From positions 310,001-374,000 of the forward strand of contig NZ_JAQQTD010000002.1 of NCBI RefSeq assembly GCF_028561755.1: DNA of 64,000 bases, in the 5' to 3' direction. The stretch is from Altibacter sp. HG106. GTDB taxonomy: Bacteria > Bacteroidota > Bacteroidia > Flavobacteriales > Flavobacteriaceae. Shown here piece after piece: positions 1 to 9,634 of the stretch (positions are counted from its first letter, which is position 1; each line of letters starts with the position of its first letter). Under the pieces are notes generated by a model, which was not told where the DNA came from, made no database searches, and was given only the letters and a program-made list of their open reading frames with translations. Made by a program: the position numbers and the translations under genes.

Positions 1-1394
1 CAATCTGGGAAGGGGAAGAACGCATCGCTCGCCATTGCAGCACCTTGCAAATCAAACTTGAAGTGATTCGCTTTGTCGATGGCTTGACGCAACGCATCTA
101 CTCTGGAGGTTTGCCCGGTTCCGCTGGCACAAAGTTGCTTGTTCTTGGCCAACACGATCGTATTCGATTTGGTGTGTTTGCAAATTTTGGAAGCAAATAA
201 CAAATCCTCTAACTGTTTTTCAGTGGGTTTATTGTGGGTCACTTCGGAAAGTCCGTTTTTGTCATCGGTTTTACTATCTCGTTCTTGTACTAAGGTGCCG
301 TTAAGACAGGTTCTAACGAGTTTTGAAGGAAGTGGGGTTTCCTTCTGAACCAGCAAAATCCTGTTCTTTTTTCCCTTGAGAATTTCGAGCGCTTCGGAAG
401 CAAACGAGGGAGCGATCACCACCTCACAAAACAAGGAATGAATTTCTTCGGCGGTCGCCTTGTCGATCTCAGTATTACTGATGAGAATCCCTCCGAAAGC
501 AGAAACCGGATCGCCCGCCAGCGCATCGACATAGGCTTGGTGAAGCGATTCTCGCTGCGCTAGACCGCAGGCATTATTGTGTTTTAAAATAGCAAAGGTG
601 GGGGCTTCGCCGGTAAACTCGGCCATGAGATTCACAGCAGCATCTACGTCTAACAGGTTGTTGTAACTTAATTCTTTTCCGTGGAGCTTATCGAACATGG
701 CTTCGAAATCTCCATAGAAATACCCTTTTTGATGTGGGTTCTCCCCATAACGAAGAGTTTTTCCCTTGCTCTCACTTAGCTTGAACGCATCGATTTTTTC
801 GTCTTTATTGAAGTAATTGAAAATGGCGGTGTCGTAATGCGATGATATCTGGAAGGCCTTTGCGGCGTAAAGCTTTCGCTGTTCCAAGGTGGTACTTCCT
901 TCCTGTTCTGAAAGCAGGGTTAAGACCTCCTGGTAGTCGTCGCGACTCGAGACACATAAGGTTTCCTTGAAGTTTTTAGCAGCCGCTCGAATTAACGAAA
1001 TACCTCCGATATCAATTTTCTCAATAATTTCCTGTGCACTGGCGTCGCTCGCCACTGTTTTTTCAAACGGATACAAATCTACGATCACCACATCTAGCTG
1101 CGGAATGCTGTATTTCCCAATTTCTTTTAAGTCGTCTTGATGATCTCCACGGTATAAAATCCCTCCAAAGATCTTGGGATGCAATGTTTTTACACGACCT
1201 CCTAATATGGAAGGATAATCGGTAAGCTCCTCTACCGGTACCACTGGAATGCCTAGCTCTTTGATGAATTTTTCGGTACCGCCGGTAGAATAAAGGGTTA
1301 CTCCCTGATCATTCAGTTTTTTGACAATGGGTTCTAAACCATCCTTGTGAAATACCGAAATTAGCGCGGAAGTAATCTTTTTGGAGTCGCTCAT
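1..1394 (-). CDS. purH: Bifunctional AICAR formyltransferase / IMP cyclohydrolase, 3' part outside window
   Basis: PurH catalyses the last two steps of de novo IMP synthesis in the cytoplasm: formylation of AICAR with 10-formyl-THF and ring closure. The minus-strand reading begins MSDSKKITSALISVFHK, has the IMP cyclohydrolase motif YSTGGTEK and GGRVKTLHPKI near the N-terminus, KHNNACGLAQ in the transformylase part, and GTGQTSRVDALRQA followed by MASDAFFPFPD near the window edge. About 464 residues are present; the family is usually a little over 500, so only the extreme C-terminus is missing. The start is the ATG at 1394, downstream of a -7 box at 1434-1441. Identification is firm. Confidence 0.96.
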   Translation of the reverse strand, partial: MSDSKKITSALISVFHKDGLEPIVKKLNDQGVTLYSTGGTEKFIKELGIPVVPVEELTDYPSILGGRVKTLHPKIFGGILYRGDHQDDLKEIGKYSIPQLDVVIVDLYPFEKTVASDASAQEIIEKIDIGGISLIRAAAKNFKETLCVSSRDDYQEVLTLLSEQEGSTTLEQRKLYAAKAFQISSHYDTAIFNYFNKDEKIDAFKLSESKGKTLRYGENPHQKGYFYGDFEAMFDKLHGKELSYNNLLDVDAAVNLMAEFTGEAPTFAILKHNNACGLAQRESLHQAYVDALAGDPVSAFGGILISNTEIDKATAEEIHSLFCEVVIAPSFASEALEILKGKKNRILLVQKETPLPSKLVRTCLNGTLVQERDSKTDDKNGLSEVTHNKPTEKQLEDLLFASKICKHTKSNTIVLAKNKQLCASGTGQTSRVDALRQAIDKANHFKFDLQGAAMASDAFFPFPD

Positions 1395-1433
1395 GAAAAG
1401 TGATTTATTCGTTAATACTGCGTAAGATAGGTG

Positions 1434-1441
1434 CAAAAATA
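1434..1441 (-). promoter_or_regulatory. -7 box TATTTTTG for purH
   Basis: On the minus strand this reads TATTTTTG, a full match to the Bacteroidota -7 consensus TAnnTTTG, about 40 bases before the purH ATG. No clear -33 TTG was found at the right distance. Confidence 0.5.
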
Positions 1442-1467
1442 AACAATAAAGGGAGATTTTTGTAACA

Positions 1468-1495
1468 TTGAGACGCATAAAAAGACCTATCTTTA
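1468..1495 (+). promoter_or_regulatory. Promoter of the MacB-like permease gene
   Basis: TTG at 1468-1470, a 17-base spacer, then TATCTTTA at 1488-1495 (one base off TAnnTTTG). It lies 28 bases before the ATG at 1523 and diverges from the purH promoter. Confidence 0.45.
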
Positions 1496-1522
1496 CCTTG
1501 CGCCATAAACCGGTTTTTCTCT

Positions 1523-2779
1523 ATGTTGATCTATCTTCGTGTTTTAAAAGAAAGCTTCAATTTTGCGATCAACGCGCTTAAAAATAATAAGCTGCGCACC
1601 TTTCTTTCGTTAGTTGGAGTGACTATTGGTATTTTTTCCATTATCGCGGTACTCGCTGCTGTAGATTCCCTCAAAAAAGAGATTGAGGGCAGCATAAGCT
1701 CCCTCGATAACAGCACCATTTTTGTAGGTCGGTTTTCCTTTGGTCCTACCGATGTTCCTCGTTGGAAATACGAGCAGTTTCCCGATGTTACCTATGAAGA
1801 ATATCAATATTTAAAACGGAATACACCCAATTTGTATGCCGCTTCCTACACCCTTAATGTGGCTGCGGAAACCGTAAAATATCAGGACAAATCGGTGGGT
1901 AACGTAGAAATTGGTGCGGTGACTGAAGAATATTACGATATTGAGGCGCTGCAGATTGCTGAAGGACGATTTTTTAACGAGCCGGAATCCATTAGTGGTG
2001 CTCCGGTGATTGTATTGGGAGACGAAATCGCACAGACCCTCTTTGGGTCGGGTCCGGAAGCCATCGGGAAGAAAGTAAGACTCTACGGTCGTAAGTTCAA
2101 CGTGATTGGGGTGCTGAAGAAGGAGGGGAGTGGTCTCTTCGGAAATAGTAAAGACACAGCAGTGTTTCTACCGGTAAATATGGTGCGTAAGATTTATGGT
2201 GTTAACAACAAAAATCTTTTTCCATTCATTGTTATCAAACCCGAAAAGGACGTAGATCAAGCCGAATTTATCGCCTTGCTCACTCAAAAATTACGACAGA
2301 TGCGAGGCCTAAAGCCTGATGAAATTGACACCTTTTTTGTCAACCAATTACAAGGATTTGCCGATTTTATCGATAACATCACAGGGCAAATGAATGTCAT
2401 CGGACTTATCATTAGTGGGTTTTCGTTGCTTGTTGGTGGGTTTGGTATTGCCAATATTATGTTTGTGAGTGTCAAGGAGCGCACCAACCTCATTGGAATT
2501 CAGAAATCGCTAGGTGCCAAGAATAAGTTTATTTTATTTCAATTCCTCTTTGAAGCAGTGATTTTGGCGGTGATAGGTGGGTTAATCGGACTCTTCTTCG
2601 TGTTTATCGTCTCGTTAATCGCGTCACAGTTTACTGGGGATTTCGAATTTGTATTATCTCCCTGGAACCTCTTCCTGGGAACGGCTATTTCGGCAGTCAT
2701 CGGACTGGTTTCCGGGATTCTTCCGGCCATATCGGCCTCGCGATTAGATCCCGTAGAGGCCATTCGAACAGGAATGTAA
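1523..2779 (+). CDS. MacB/FtsX-type ABC transporter permease
   Basis: A 418-residue inner-membrane permease of the MacB/LolC type. One transmembrane helix follows the N-terminal ALKNNKLRTFLSLVGVTIGI stretch (residues about 25-50), then a MacB periplasmic core domain (about 50-275), then three helices at about 288-315, 335-366 and 385-408, ending ISASRLDPVEAIR, the family's typical C-terminal signature. Members work with a separate ATPase (MacB-type fused or LolD-type stand-alone) to move lipoproteins, peptides or drugs by mechanotransmission. No ATPase gene is adjacent, so the partner is encoded elsewhere and the substrate cannot be told. It converges on the GAF gene with no gap. Confidence 0.85.
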   Translation: MLIYLRVLKESFNFAINALKNNKLRTFLSLVGVTIGIFSIIAVLAAVDSLKKEIEGSISSLDNSTIFVGRFSFGPTDVPRWKYEQFPDVTYEEYQYLKRNTPNLYAASYTLNVAAETVKYQDKSVGNVEIGAVTEEYYDIEALQIAEGRFFNEPESISGAPVIVLGDEIAQTLFGSGPEAIGKKVRLYGRKFNVIGVLKKEGSGLFGNSKDTAVFLPVNMVRKIYGVNNKNLFPFIVIKPEKDVDQAEFIALLTQKLRQMRGLKPDEIDTFFVNQLQGFADFIDNITGQMNVIGLIISGFSLLVGGFGIANIMFVSVKERTNLIGIQKSLGAKNKFILFQFLFEAVILAVIGGLIGLFFVFIVSLIASQFTGDFEFVLSPWNLFLGTAISAVIGLVSGILPAISASRLDPVEAIRTGM

Positions 2780-3235
2780 TTATAAGATCTTCGCGACTTC
2801 AGCGTTCACCCAAACCAGAAATTCTTCGTCTTCCGGAGAAAACGGATCAGCCGTGTGCGAATCAATGTCAATCTGACCCATATTTATTCCGTCCTTAAAC
2901 AAGGGAATCACAATTTCAGCTTTTACATAGATACTACACGCTATGTAATTGTTTTGCGCCTTTACATCAGGAACTACAAAGTTCGCATTGCTTTCGGCCA
3001 CCTGCCCGCAGATCCCTTTTCCGAAGGGGATTTCAGTATGATCGGTAGGCTCTCCCGCAAAGGCTTCCAAATGCAGTGTTTTGGTGTCGTGGTTGGCAAA
3101 GTAAAAGCCTACCCAGTCATAATACCCGATGCGTTCCTGCAATAATACACACACCTCTGTAAGTCGGTCATCAACCGATTTCTTGGGTTGTTGCAATAAG
3201 GTAACTACTTCTTTTTTTAAGATATCGAATGGCAT
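2780..3235 (-). CDS. GAF-domain protein, likely free methionine-(R)-sulfoxide reductase
   Basis: A 151-residue single GAF domain. The signature DWVGFYF (residues 40-46), GKGICG with Cys76, YIACS with Cys100 and IVIPLFKDG...GQIDIDS matches the fRMsr (E. coli YebR/MsrC) family, which reduces free methionine-R-sulfoxide in the cytoplasm. Cys76 and Cys100 correspond to E. coli Cys94 and the catalytic Cys118; the third cysteine (E. coli Cys84) is replaced by His66. Two cysteines can still support catalysis and resolution, but activity is inferred. It is divergent from xrtF; a possible -7 box TACATTTA lies at 3250-3257 on this strand. Confidence 0.8.
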   Translation of the reverse strand: MPFDILKKEVVTLLQQPKKSVDDRLTEVCVLLQERIGYYDWVGFYFANHDTKTLHLEAFAGEPTDHTEIPFGKGICGQVAESNANFVVPDVKAQNNYIACSIYVKAEIVIPLFKDGINMGQIDIDSHTADPFSPEDEEFLVWVNAEVAKIL

Positions 3236-3274
3236 GTGCGAATTTTTTGTAAATGTATTTGAAAAGGGACGCTT

Positions 3275-3301
3275 TTGCCAATTCGGAATGCTGTATTTTT
3301 G
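3275..3301 (+). promoter_or_regulatory. Promoter of xrtF
   Basis: TTG at 3275-3277 and TATTTTTG at 3294-3301, a full match to TAnnTTTG with a 16-base spacer. It lies downstream of the first in-frame start codon of the xrtF frame (3253), so transcription from here requires a later start. Confidence 0.5.
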
Positions 3302-3315
3302 TTAAAAAGCCTCTG

Positions 3316-3867
3316 TTGCGAACGATATTCAGAAAATACAAATCGGTGCTCCTTTTTTTGGGGTTGTTCTTTGGAAGTTATCTAGTGCTTAGTGGGTTGT
3401 ATGGTGGGTATCTCCATCTTTCGGAAGAAAGTGCCTACAAACCCGATCTGATCACCCACCTTGTGGCCAAACAAAGTACAGCGGTCATTCGTGTTTTTGA
3501 GTATGAGGCTATGGTAGCACCCCATCCCGATAAGCCTACGATGAAGTTGTATGTAAATGGCGACTATTTAGCGCGTATCATCGAAGGGTGTAATTCGGTG
3601 AGTATTATTATATTATTCATGGCATTTGTCATCGCATTTGCCCAACAATGGAAGAAAACGCTGCTTTATCTGTTGACCGGAGCCGTTTTAATATACAGTG
3701 TCAATTTAATTCGTATTGCAGTCTTAGCGATTGCTCTTTACGAATATCCGCAGCATGCCTCTTGGTTACACGGCATCGTTTTTCCCGGCCTGATCTACGG
3801 AATGGTGTTTCTACTGTGGATCGTTTGGGTGCGACAACTCAAACCTATAGCCAACAAGCATGAATAA
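3316..3867 (+). CDS. xrtF: Exosortase family protein XrtF
   Basis: A polytopic membrane protein of the exosortase/archaeosortase family. In the frame open from 3253, the catalytic residues are visible as EGCNSVSI (Cys113), NLIRIAVL (Arg152) and WLHG (His171), the Cys-Arg-His triad of the family. About six hydrophobic segments are present. Exosortases are transpeptidase-like enzymes that process C-terminally tagged proteins; XrtF is the flavobacterial form whose substrates are not established. The start is uncertain: the frame opens at 3253, but a good -7 box at 3294-3301 lies inside that extension, and TTG 3316 gives a product starting RTIFRKYKSVLLFLG, a natural membrane N-terminus. The gene overlaps the next by 8 bases. 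Confidence 0.85.
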   Translation: MRTIFRKYKSVLLFLGLFFGSYLVLSGLYGGYLHLSEESAYKPDLITHLVAKQSTAVIRVFEYEAMVAPHPDKPTMKLYVNGDYLARIIEGCNSVSIIILFMAFVIAFAQQWKKTLLYLLTGAVLIYSVNLIRIAVLAIALYEYPQHASWLHGIVFPGLIYGMVFLLWIVWVRQLKPIANKHE

Positions 3868-4279
3868 ACTCCTCAGAATTTTCGTTGGGATTATAGCGGT
3901 GCTAGTACTCGTGGCTATTCGTGCAAGGGCGCCACAGCTATTTTACGATCCTTTGATCGCCTATTTTAAATCGGGTCATTTATCGCAATCGCTTCCGCAG
4001 ATAGAGCTATGGAAGTGGGGGCTGCATATGGGAGCACGTTTTTGGTTGAATAGCGTGATATCACTTCTGCTGTTGTGGGCACTCTTTCAAAAACGAGGCG
4101 TGCTGTTACTCTCATCTTTGTTGTATATCGTTTTATTTATCGTGGCCATGGTGTTACTCATCGTGTTGTTGCATCTGGAAACACCATCCACCGGGGTAAT
4201 TTTCTATGTACGCCGATTTTTGATTCACCCTGTCTTAGTCTTGTTGTTAATTCCGGCGTTTTATTTTCAGCAGCGATAG
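3860..4279 (+). CDS. Exosortase F system-associated membrane protein
   Basis: A 139-residue protein with about four hydrophobic segments (residues 5-22, 60-78, 82-100, 115-135). Position directly behind xrtF, the 8-base overlap and the size fit the small membrane protein that habitually accompanies XrtF in flavobacteria. Its biochemical role is unknown; presumably it acts with XrtF in the inner membrane. The call rests mainly on context and general resemblance. Confidence 0.7.
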   Translation: MNKLLRIFVGIIAVLVLVAIRARAPQLFYDPLIAYFKSGHLSQSLPQIELWKWGLHMGARFWLNSVISLLLLWALFQKRGVLLLSSLLYIVLFIVAMVLLIVLLHLETPSTGVIFYVRRFLIHPVLVLLLIPAFYFQQR

Positions 4280-4317
4280 CAGTAATTTGTATCTTTGCGG
4301 AAAGAAATTCGTTAGAT

Positions 4318-4854
4318 ATGAGAACCCTTCAAAACTGTTTATATTTCGGCCTAGTATTAACGTTGATTGCCTGCGGAAACGAAAAGAAAGAACCGAAAAC
4401 GGTTACCGTAGATAATGAGGCGCCCATTACCATAGAAGCTTCCGAAGAAACCACTTCCTTTAATGATGCCAAGATGGAGCAAGTGTTTGATCAATACCTT
4501 GAAGTAAAAAATGCGTTAGTACAAACCGATAAGGAAGCGACACAAACGGCTGCGTCTAATTTACTCACGGCCTTTGCTAATATAGGAGTTAGTGAGAAGG
4601 CTTTTATGGCGGGGCAAGCCATGGTAGAAGCTGAAGATGTGGAGGCACAGCGAGAAGCATTTGTAGTGGTTACTGCGGAAGTAGAAACGTTATTAGAAGG
4701 AGCGCTTTCGGAAGGTGCTGTCTACAAGCAATACTGCCCTATGGCTTTCAATAATACCGGTGCTTACTGGTTAAGTGATTCCAAAGAAATTTATAATCCC
4801 TATTTTGGAGATAAGATGCTGCGTTGTGGCCGTGTCGATTCAAAGATCGAATAA
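4318..4854 (+). CDS. DUF3347-type lipoprotein
   Basis: A 178-residue exported lipoprotein. The N-terminus MRTLQNCLYFGLVLTLIACG carries a lipobox ending at the Cys of IACG. Residues about 50-150 form a helical region, and the C-terminus has the DUF3347 signature YKQYCPMAF...W...NPYFGDKMLRCG. That signature, with paired Cys and Met, also occurs in CusB-type adaptors and suggests metal (copper) binding, which is inference. The ATG at 4318 is preferred to upstream in-frame starts, which would bury the signal peptide. It sits 38 bases behind the XrtF partner gene and may share its transcript. Confidence 0.75.
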   Translation: MRTLQNCLYFGLVLTLIACGNEKKEPKTVTVDNEAPITIEASEETTSFNDAKMEQVFDQYLEVKNALVQTDKEATQTAASNLLTAFANIGVSEKAFMAGQAMVEAEDVEAQREAFVVVTAEVETLLEGALSEGAVYKQYCPMAFNNTGAYWLSDSKEIYNPYFGDKMLRCGRVDSKIE

Positions 4855-4972
4855 AAATTTTAATGTCAGTATAGCGGCTTTAGAAAGATTCACTTTTGGT
4901 TAAAAATTCGCCAATTAACAACTGACTATTAGGTTTCAAGCGTACCTTTAATTGTCTTTAAATAATGACATA

Positions 4973-5062
4973 ATGAAGGAAAAAAAGCAAACCAAGAAGC
5001 CACAAGCGAAAGCTCAGCAGCAACCTGCGAAGAAGGCTCCGAAACCTGCCAACAAGAAGTAA
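4973..5062 (+). CDS. Very small Lys/Gln/Pro-rich basic protein
   Basis: A 29-residue reading frame, ATG 4973 to TAA 5062, beginning MKEKKQTKKPQAKAQQQPAK and ending PANKK. It is made almost entirely of Lys, Gln, Ala and Pro, so it would be disordered and strongly basic. It is followed after 80 bases by a clean rho-independent terminator, which supports a real short transcript. Function unknown; binding to nucleic acid or acidic polymers would be a guess. Confidence 0.5.
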   Translation: MKEKKQTKKPQAKAQQQPAKKAPKPANKK

Positions 5063-5142
5063 GCAGATTTCTCTGGCAGTCCGTTCTTAGAGATTGGAAA
5101 TGCCTGTTACAATTTATGAATACACTTAATATGAACCTAGAA

Positions 5143-5166
5143 CCCTCTCCTTTGAGAGGGTTTTTT
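5143..5166 (+). terminator. Rho-independent terminator
   Basis: CCCTCTC, loop CTTT, GAGAGGG, then six T. Ends the unit with the 29-residue basic protein (and possibly the xrtF operon). Confidence 0.8.
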
Positions 5167-5177
5167 GTGTGGTGTTC

Positions 5178-5615
5178 TTATTCGTTGGAAGCTTCCACGG
5201 TACCAGTTCTAGACACGGTTGTCGTTTTTGCGATGGTGTCGTGAAGGGTCCAGTTTTTTGTAACAATGAAGACCAGGAAGGCGATCAAGGAAAACACCAC
5301 AGAAATCATTTTTATCAAAGAACGTTTCACGTGTTGCGTGGGCGATAGTGCTAAATGACTACTAGAGACTACATGAATACCGCTAATCAGCTTTCCTAAA
5401 GTAACGCCTCTGTGGGTGAAATCAAACAGAACAAAATACCCCAGATAGAAGAATAGTAAAAATTCGGCATTGAATTCAATGTCCATACCCCACCAGGTAT
5501 ATTGAATTGGATTAAAAAATGGGCGGATGAATGATGTAACAATGCTGGATATGATTCCTATGATAAGGCCATCGATGAGATAAGCTACTATTCTTCGTAA
5601 TGCGATCGTGTTCAT
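5178..5615 (-). CDS. RDD family membrane protein
   Basis: A 145-residue protein with the RDD family layout: LRRIVAYLIDGLIIGI at the N-terminus (Arg and Asp of the RDD motif at residues 7-15), a second helix at about 52-66, the loop RGVTLGKLISGI (69-80), and a third helix at about 103-120 followed by LHDTIAKT. RDD proteins are small inner-membrane proteins, some linked to Na+/H+ antiport; the role here is unknown. It lies 3 bases behind the secreted-protein gene, so the two form a minus-strand pair. Confidence 0.85.
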   Translation of the reverse strand: MNTIALRRIVAYLIDGLIIGIISSIVTSFIRPFFNPIQYTWWGMDIEFNAEFLLFFYLGYFVLFDFTHRGVTLGKLISGIHVVSSSHLALSPTQHVKRSLIKMISVVFSLIAFLVFIVTKNWTLHDTIAKTTTVSRTGTVEASNE

Positions 5616-5618
5616 AGT

Positions 5619-6038
5619 TTATTTTTTTTGAACCCAGTATTCGAGATCAGTGATGTTACCCTCTTCGTCTACCGCATACGTTCCGGGCTTCACCGAGATT
5701 TGATTAGCTCCCCAAGTGAAGGTATTGGAGCTTATGACGGTAACCGAATCACTATTTTTTCGCGCACTGGCTTGTTTGTGATTCTTAAAGATAGGAAAAC
5801 ATATAAAATGCTCTGTGTTGCAACAAATAGTGACTGTGGTACTAATTGTGATAAATTGACCATCAATCTCAATGGTTACGTCTTGACAAAAATTCCGACT
5901 GCTTTCGCCTGCAGGCACATATTGTGATAGCGTAGCATTATTTACTACTGTGGTTTCTTGTGCTCTGACTTCAGAAAGGGTGACTAAAATCATTACAATC
6001 ATAAGAAGGGTTCGGGTTACATAGATACGTGTTGACAT
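5619..6038 (-). CDS. Secreted cysteine-containing protein of unknown function
   Basis: A 139-residue protein starting MSTRIYVTRTLLMIVMILVT, a typical Sec signal peptide cleaved after VRA-QE. The mature part has Cys in NFCQD, TICCN and HFICF, which could form two disulfides, and a C-terminal segment of short beta-like stretches. An upstream in-frame start at 6179 would add 47 residues before the signal peptide and is rejected. No family recognised. It probably shares a transcript with the RDD gene. Confidence 0.65.
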   Translation of the reverse strand: MSTRIYVTRTLLMIVMILVTLSEVRAQETTVVNNATLSQYVPAGESSRNFCQDVTIEIDGQFITISTTVTICCNTEHFICFPIFKNHKQASARKNSDSVTVISSNTFTWGANQISVKPGTYAVDEEGNITDLEYWVQKK

Positions 6039-6231
6039 AATATAAAGGTTTATGGTGATGCCTACTCTTGCGCTTTTCGGCGGTCGCGAGCCGATTACTA
6101 CTCGGCCATAAAAGGGAGAACGAGTAGACCCATAAACAATTGATGTTATAAAATTGATAAAATACTGAAAACTATGCAATTATATTTTCTGGTGATTCAT
6201 GAAAGCAGAGTAATGTTACATCGTATCGCAT

Positions 6232-6260
6232 AAAAAAACCCTCCCGTTTTAAGGGGAGGG
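6232..6260 (-). terminator. Rho-independent terminator of groESL
   Basis: On the minus strand: GGGAGGG partner arms (CCCTCCC at 6239-6245, GGGAGGG at 6254-6260) followed by a run of seven T (6238-6232). It lies 26 bases after groEL. Confidence 0.85.
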
Positions 6261-6285
6261 TTCTTAGATAAATAGTGCTTGTTTC

Positions 6286-7926
<1,641 letters not shown>

Positions 7927-7963
7927 CTAAATTTTATGCTGTTATATATTGTTGAACTACGGT

Positions 7964-8239
7964 TTAAATGATAGCGAGAATATCATCTTCACGCATGATG
8001 AGATAATCCTTTCCATCAAATTTTAATTCGCTTCCACTGTACTTTCCGTACAATACCACGTCACCTACCTTTACGGTCATGTCGTGATCTTTTTTGCCTT
8101 TTCCGACAGCCACTACTTTTCCTTGTTGCGGCTTTTCTTTAGCCGAATCGGGAATGTATAAACCCGATGCCGTCTTTGTTTCAGCCTCTTGAGGGGCCAC
8201 TAAAACGCGGTCTGAGAGGGGTTGAATTTTTAATGCCAT
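7964..8239 (-). CDS. groES: Co-chaperonin GroES
   Basis: The 10-kDa lid of the GroEL chamber, 91 residues: [20 protein letters not shown] at the N-terminus, the mobile-loop region [19 protein letters not shown], then [15 protein letters not shown] and a C-terminal [12 protein letters not shown]. The ATG at 8239 was chosen; a TTG two codons earlier is also open. First gene of the groES-groEL operon. The 147-base gap to secG holds the secG terminator and presumably the groES promoter, which is not obvious. Confidence 0.98.
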   Translation of the reverse strand: MALKIQPLSDRVLVAPQEAETKTASGLYIPDSAKEKPQQGKVVAVGKGKKDHDMTVKVGDVVLYGKYSGSELKFDGKDYLIMREDDILAII

Positions 8240-8330
8240 ATTCAAAATTATTTTAGTTGATAAATTTTCAAAGTGTCACGCGTCAAAAGACAGAAATTGT
8301 GCCATGATCTAAAAACTGACAGATTGAAAT

Positions 8331-8360
8331 AAAAAATGCCAGCTTGTCAGAAGCTGGCAT
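8331..8360 (-). terminator. Rho-independent terminator after secG
   Basis: Perfect 10-base stem ATGCCAGCTT / AAGCTGGCAT with loop GTCAG (8336-8360); on the minus strand it is followed by six T (8336-8331). It separates the secG-miaB cluster from groESL. Confidence 0.85.
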
Positions 8361-8386
8361 TGTTTTTTGCAGTATTTCGAAACGAA

Positions 8387-8740
8387 TTATTCTTGATCGC
8401 CCTCGGTTGAAGTTCCACCGGTGTCAGTACCAGCGTCACTTTCGGTAGCCGGCATGGTCGCTTCTAAATTATCTTGTTGGTAGTCTTCCACCTGACTTCC
8501 GCTGCCTCCCATGATGGGAATGTTTGAAAGTAAGATAAGCGCTAACATTACGGTCGCCAAGGTCCAGGTACTCTTGTCTAAGAAATCGGTTGTTTTCTTA
8601 ACACCACCCATTTGCTGACCGCCGCCACCGCCAAACGTGGAAGAAAGTCCGCCACCTTTTGGATTCTGTACCATGATCACTACCACCAACAAAAAGGCGA
8701 TAAAGATGATCAAAACGAGGAATATTGTAAATGTACTCAT
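8387..8740 (-). CDS. secG: Preprotein translocase subunit SecG
   Basis: A 117-residue SecYEG channel subunit. Two helices (residues about 4-24 and 58-77) flank the SecG signature MVQNPKGGGLSSTFGGGGGQ. The C-terminal 40 residues are an acidic, Gln/Asp/Thr-rich tail (QVEDYQQDNLEATMPATES...), longer than in E. coli and common in Bacteroidota. It lies 6 bases after the TPR gene and ends the cluster before a strong terminator. Confidence 0.95.
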   Translation of the reverse strand: MSTFTIFLVLIIFIAFLLVVVIMVQNPKGGGLSSTFGGGGGQQMGGVKKTTDFLDKSTWTLATVMLALILLSNIPIMGGSGSQVEDYQQDNLEATMPATESDAGTDTGGTSTEGDQE

Positions 8741-8746
8741 ATCGAA

Positions 8747-9634
8747 TTACGAATTTTTTAATTTTTCTATGGCCCGAATTTGGTCTGCAAAGAAACCACT
8801 TTTTTCGGGATTTTTCAAAATTAAAATTTTATAGGCCTGAATGGCTTTTTTATAGTTTTTCTGTTGTAAATAAACCTTCGCCAAGGTCTCTGTCATTAGG
8901 GATTCCTGTGGTTTTGTAAAGGGTTTAGCAAGGTTTTTATTCCCTTCGGAAGGGCGCGAAGTAGGTTCTAATTTTGGTGTTTCCTGTATAAATTTGTCGA
9001 TAAGCGCAAATTTGCGCGCTTTTTCTTCTTCATTTTCATCTTCGGCACCTGTTGTTTCCTCCCGTTCAATAGGTTCGGCCTTGGTCAGTTTTAGCCATTC
9101 GGCAAACGAATGAGTGTCTGCTTTGGTAAACGGAAGCGGAGCTTCCGGCTTCACCGTGTCTGAAGGTTTTTCAGTCGCGGTCGTTTCGGAAGTTGGTGTC
9201 TCAGTGAGATCGACGACCGAGGCTACTTTGCGTTCGAATAGTTCTGGATTTAAAATGGCTTCCGCTTTTTTCAGCTCTGCCTTCATTTTGTTGTCGAGGT
9301 CAACGCTCACGGCTTCCGAAACATTTTCCGCAATAACTTCAATTTCGTTCACGGAAGGATCGTGCTGAAGAATTTGCTCTGAGATCTTGTTCTGCACAAA
9401 CTCTTCCGATGTGATATAATCAAACAATATATCCCGATCGGTAGTATGCGCTGCCGTTTTTTTTAGTGCCTCATTGTATAGGTAGCTGCCTTGGTTTTTG
9501 AGTCCTTTGAGCTGTAAGGCGCGCGCACTTTGGAAGTAAGGAAATTTTTCCACTACTGTTTCCAACGCCTTCATATGAGACTCGTCGATCTCCTGTGGAT
9601 GTGCTAATAGGTATGTGTAGCGATCTGTTGTCAT
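8747..9634 (-). CDS. TPR-containing protein of the secG-lptE cluster
   Basis: A 295-residue cytoplasmic protein starting MTTDRYTYLLAHP. Residues 5-60 form a helical region (ALETVVEKFPYFQSARALQL), the middle is low-complexity, rich in Glu/Thr/Pro, and the C-terminus has one clear tetratricopeptide unit (ETLAKVYLQQKNYKKAIQAY, residues about 244-263). Such a layout suggests a scaffold. The start overlaps the lptE stop codon as TAATG, which argues for translational coupling and rules out the TTG two codons upstream. The exact function is unknown; the conserved position beside lptE and secG hints at envelope work. Confidence 0.7.
   Translation of the reverse strand: MTTDRYTYLLAHPQEIDESHMKALETVVEKFPYFQSARALQLKGLKNQGSYLYNEALKKTAAHTTDRDILFDYITSEEFVQNKISEQILQHDPSVNEIEVIAENVSEAVSVDLDNKMKAELKKAEAILNPELFERKVASVVDLTETPTSETTATEKPSDTVKPEAPLPFTKADTHSFAEWLKLTKAEPIEREETTGAEDENEEEKARKFALIDKFIQETPKLEPTSRPSEGNKNLAKPFTKPQESLMTETLAKVYLQQKNYKKAIQAYKILILKNPEKSGFFADQIRAIEKLKNS

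Noticed and set aside
8240-8330. CIRCE element at groES
   Set aside because: No TTAGCACTC-N9-GAGTGCTAA or near match was found; scattered TGTCA/TGACA words do not form a palindrome.
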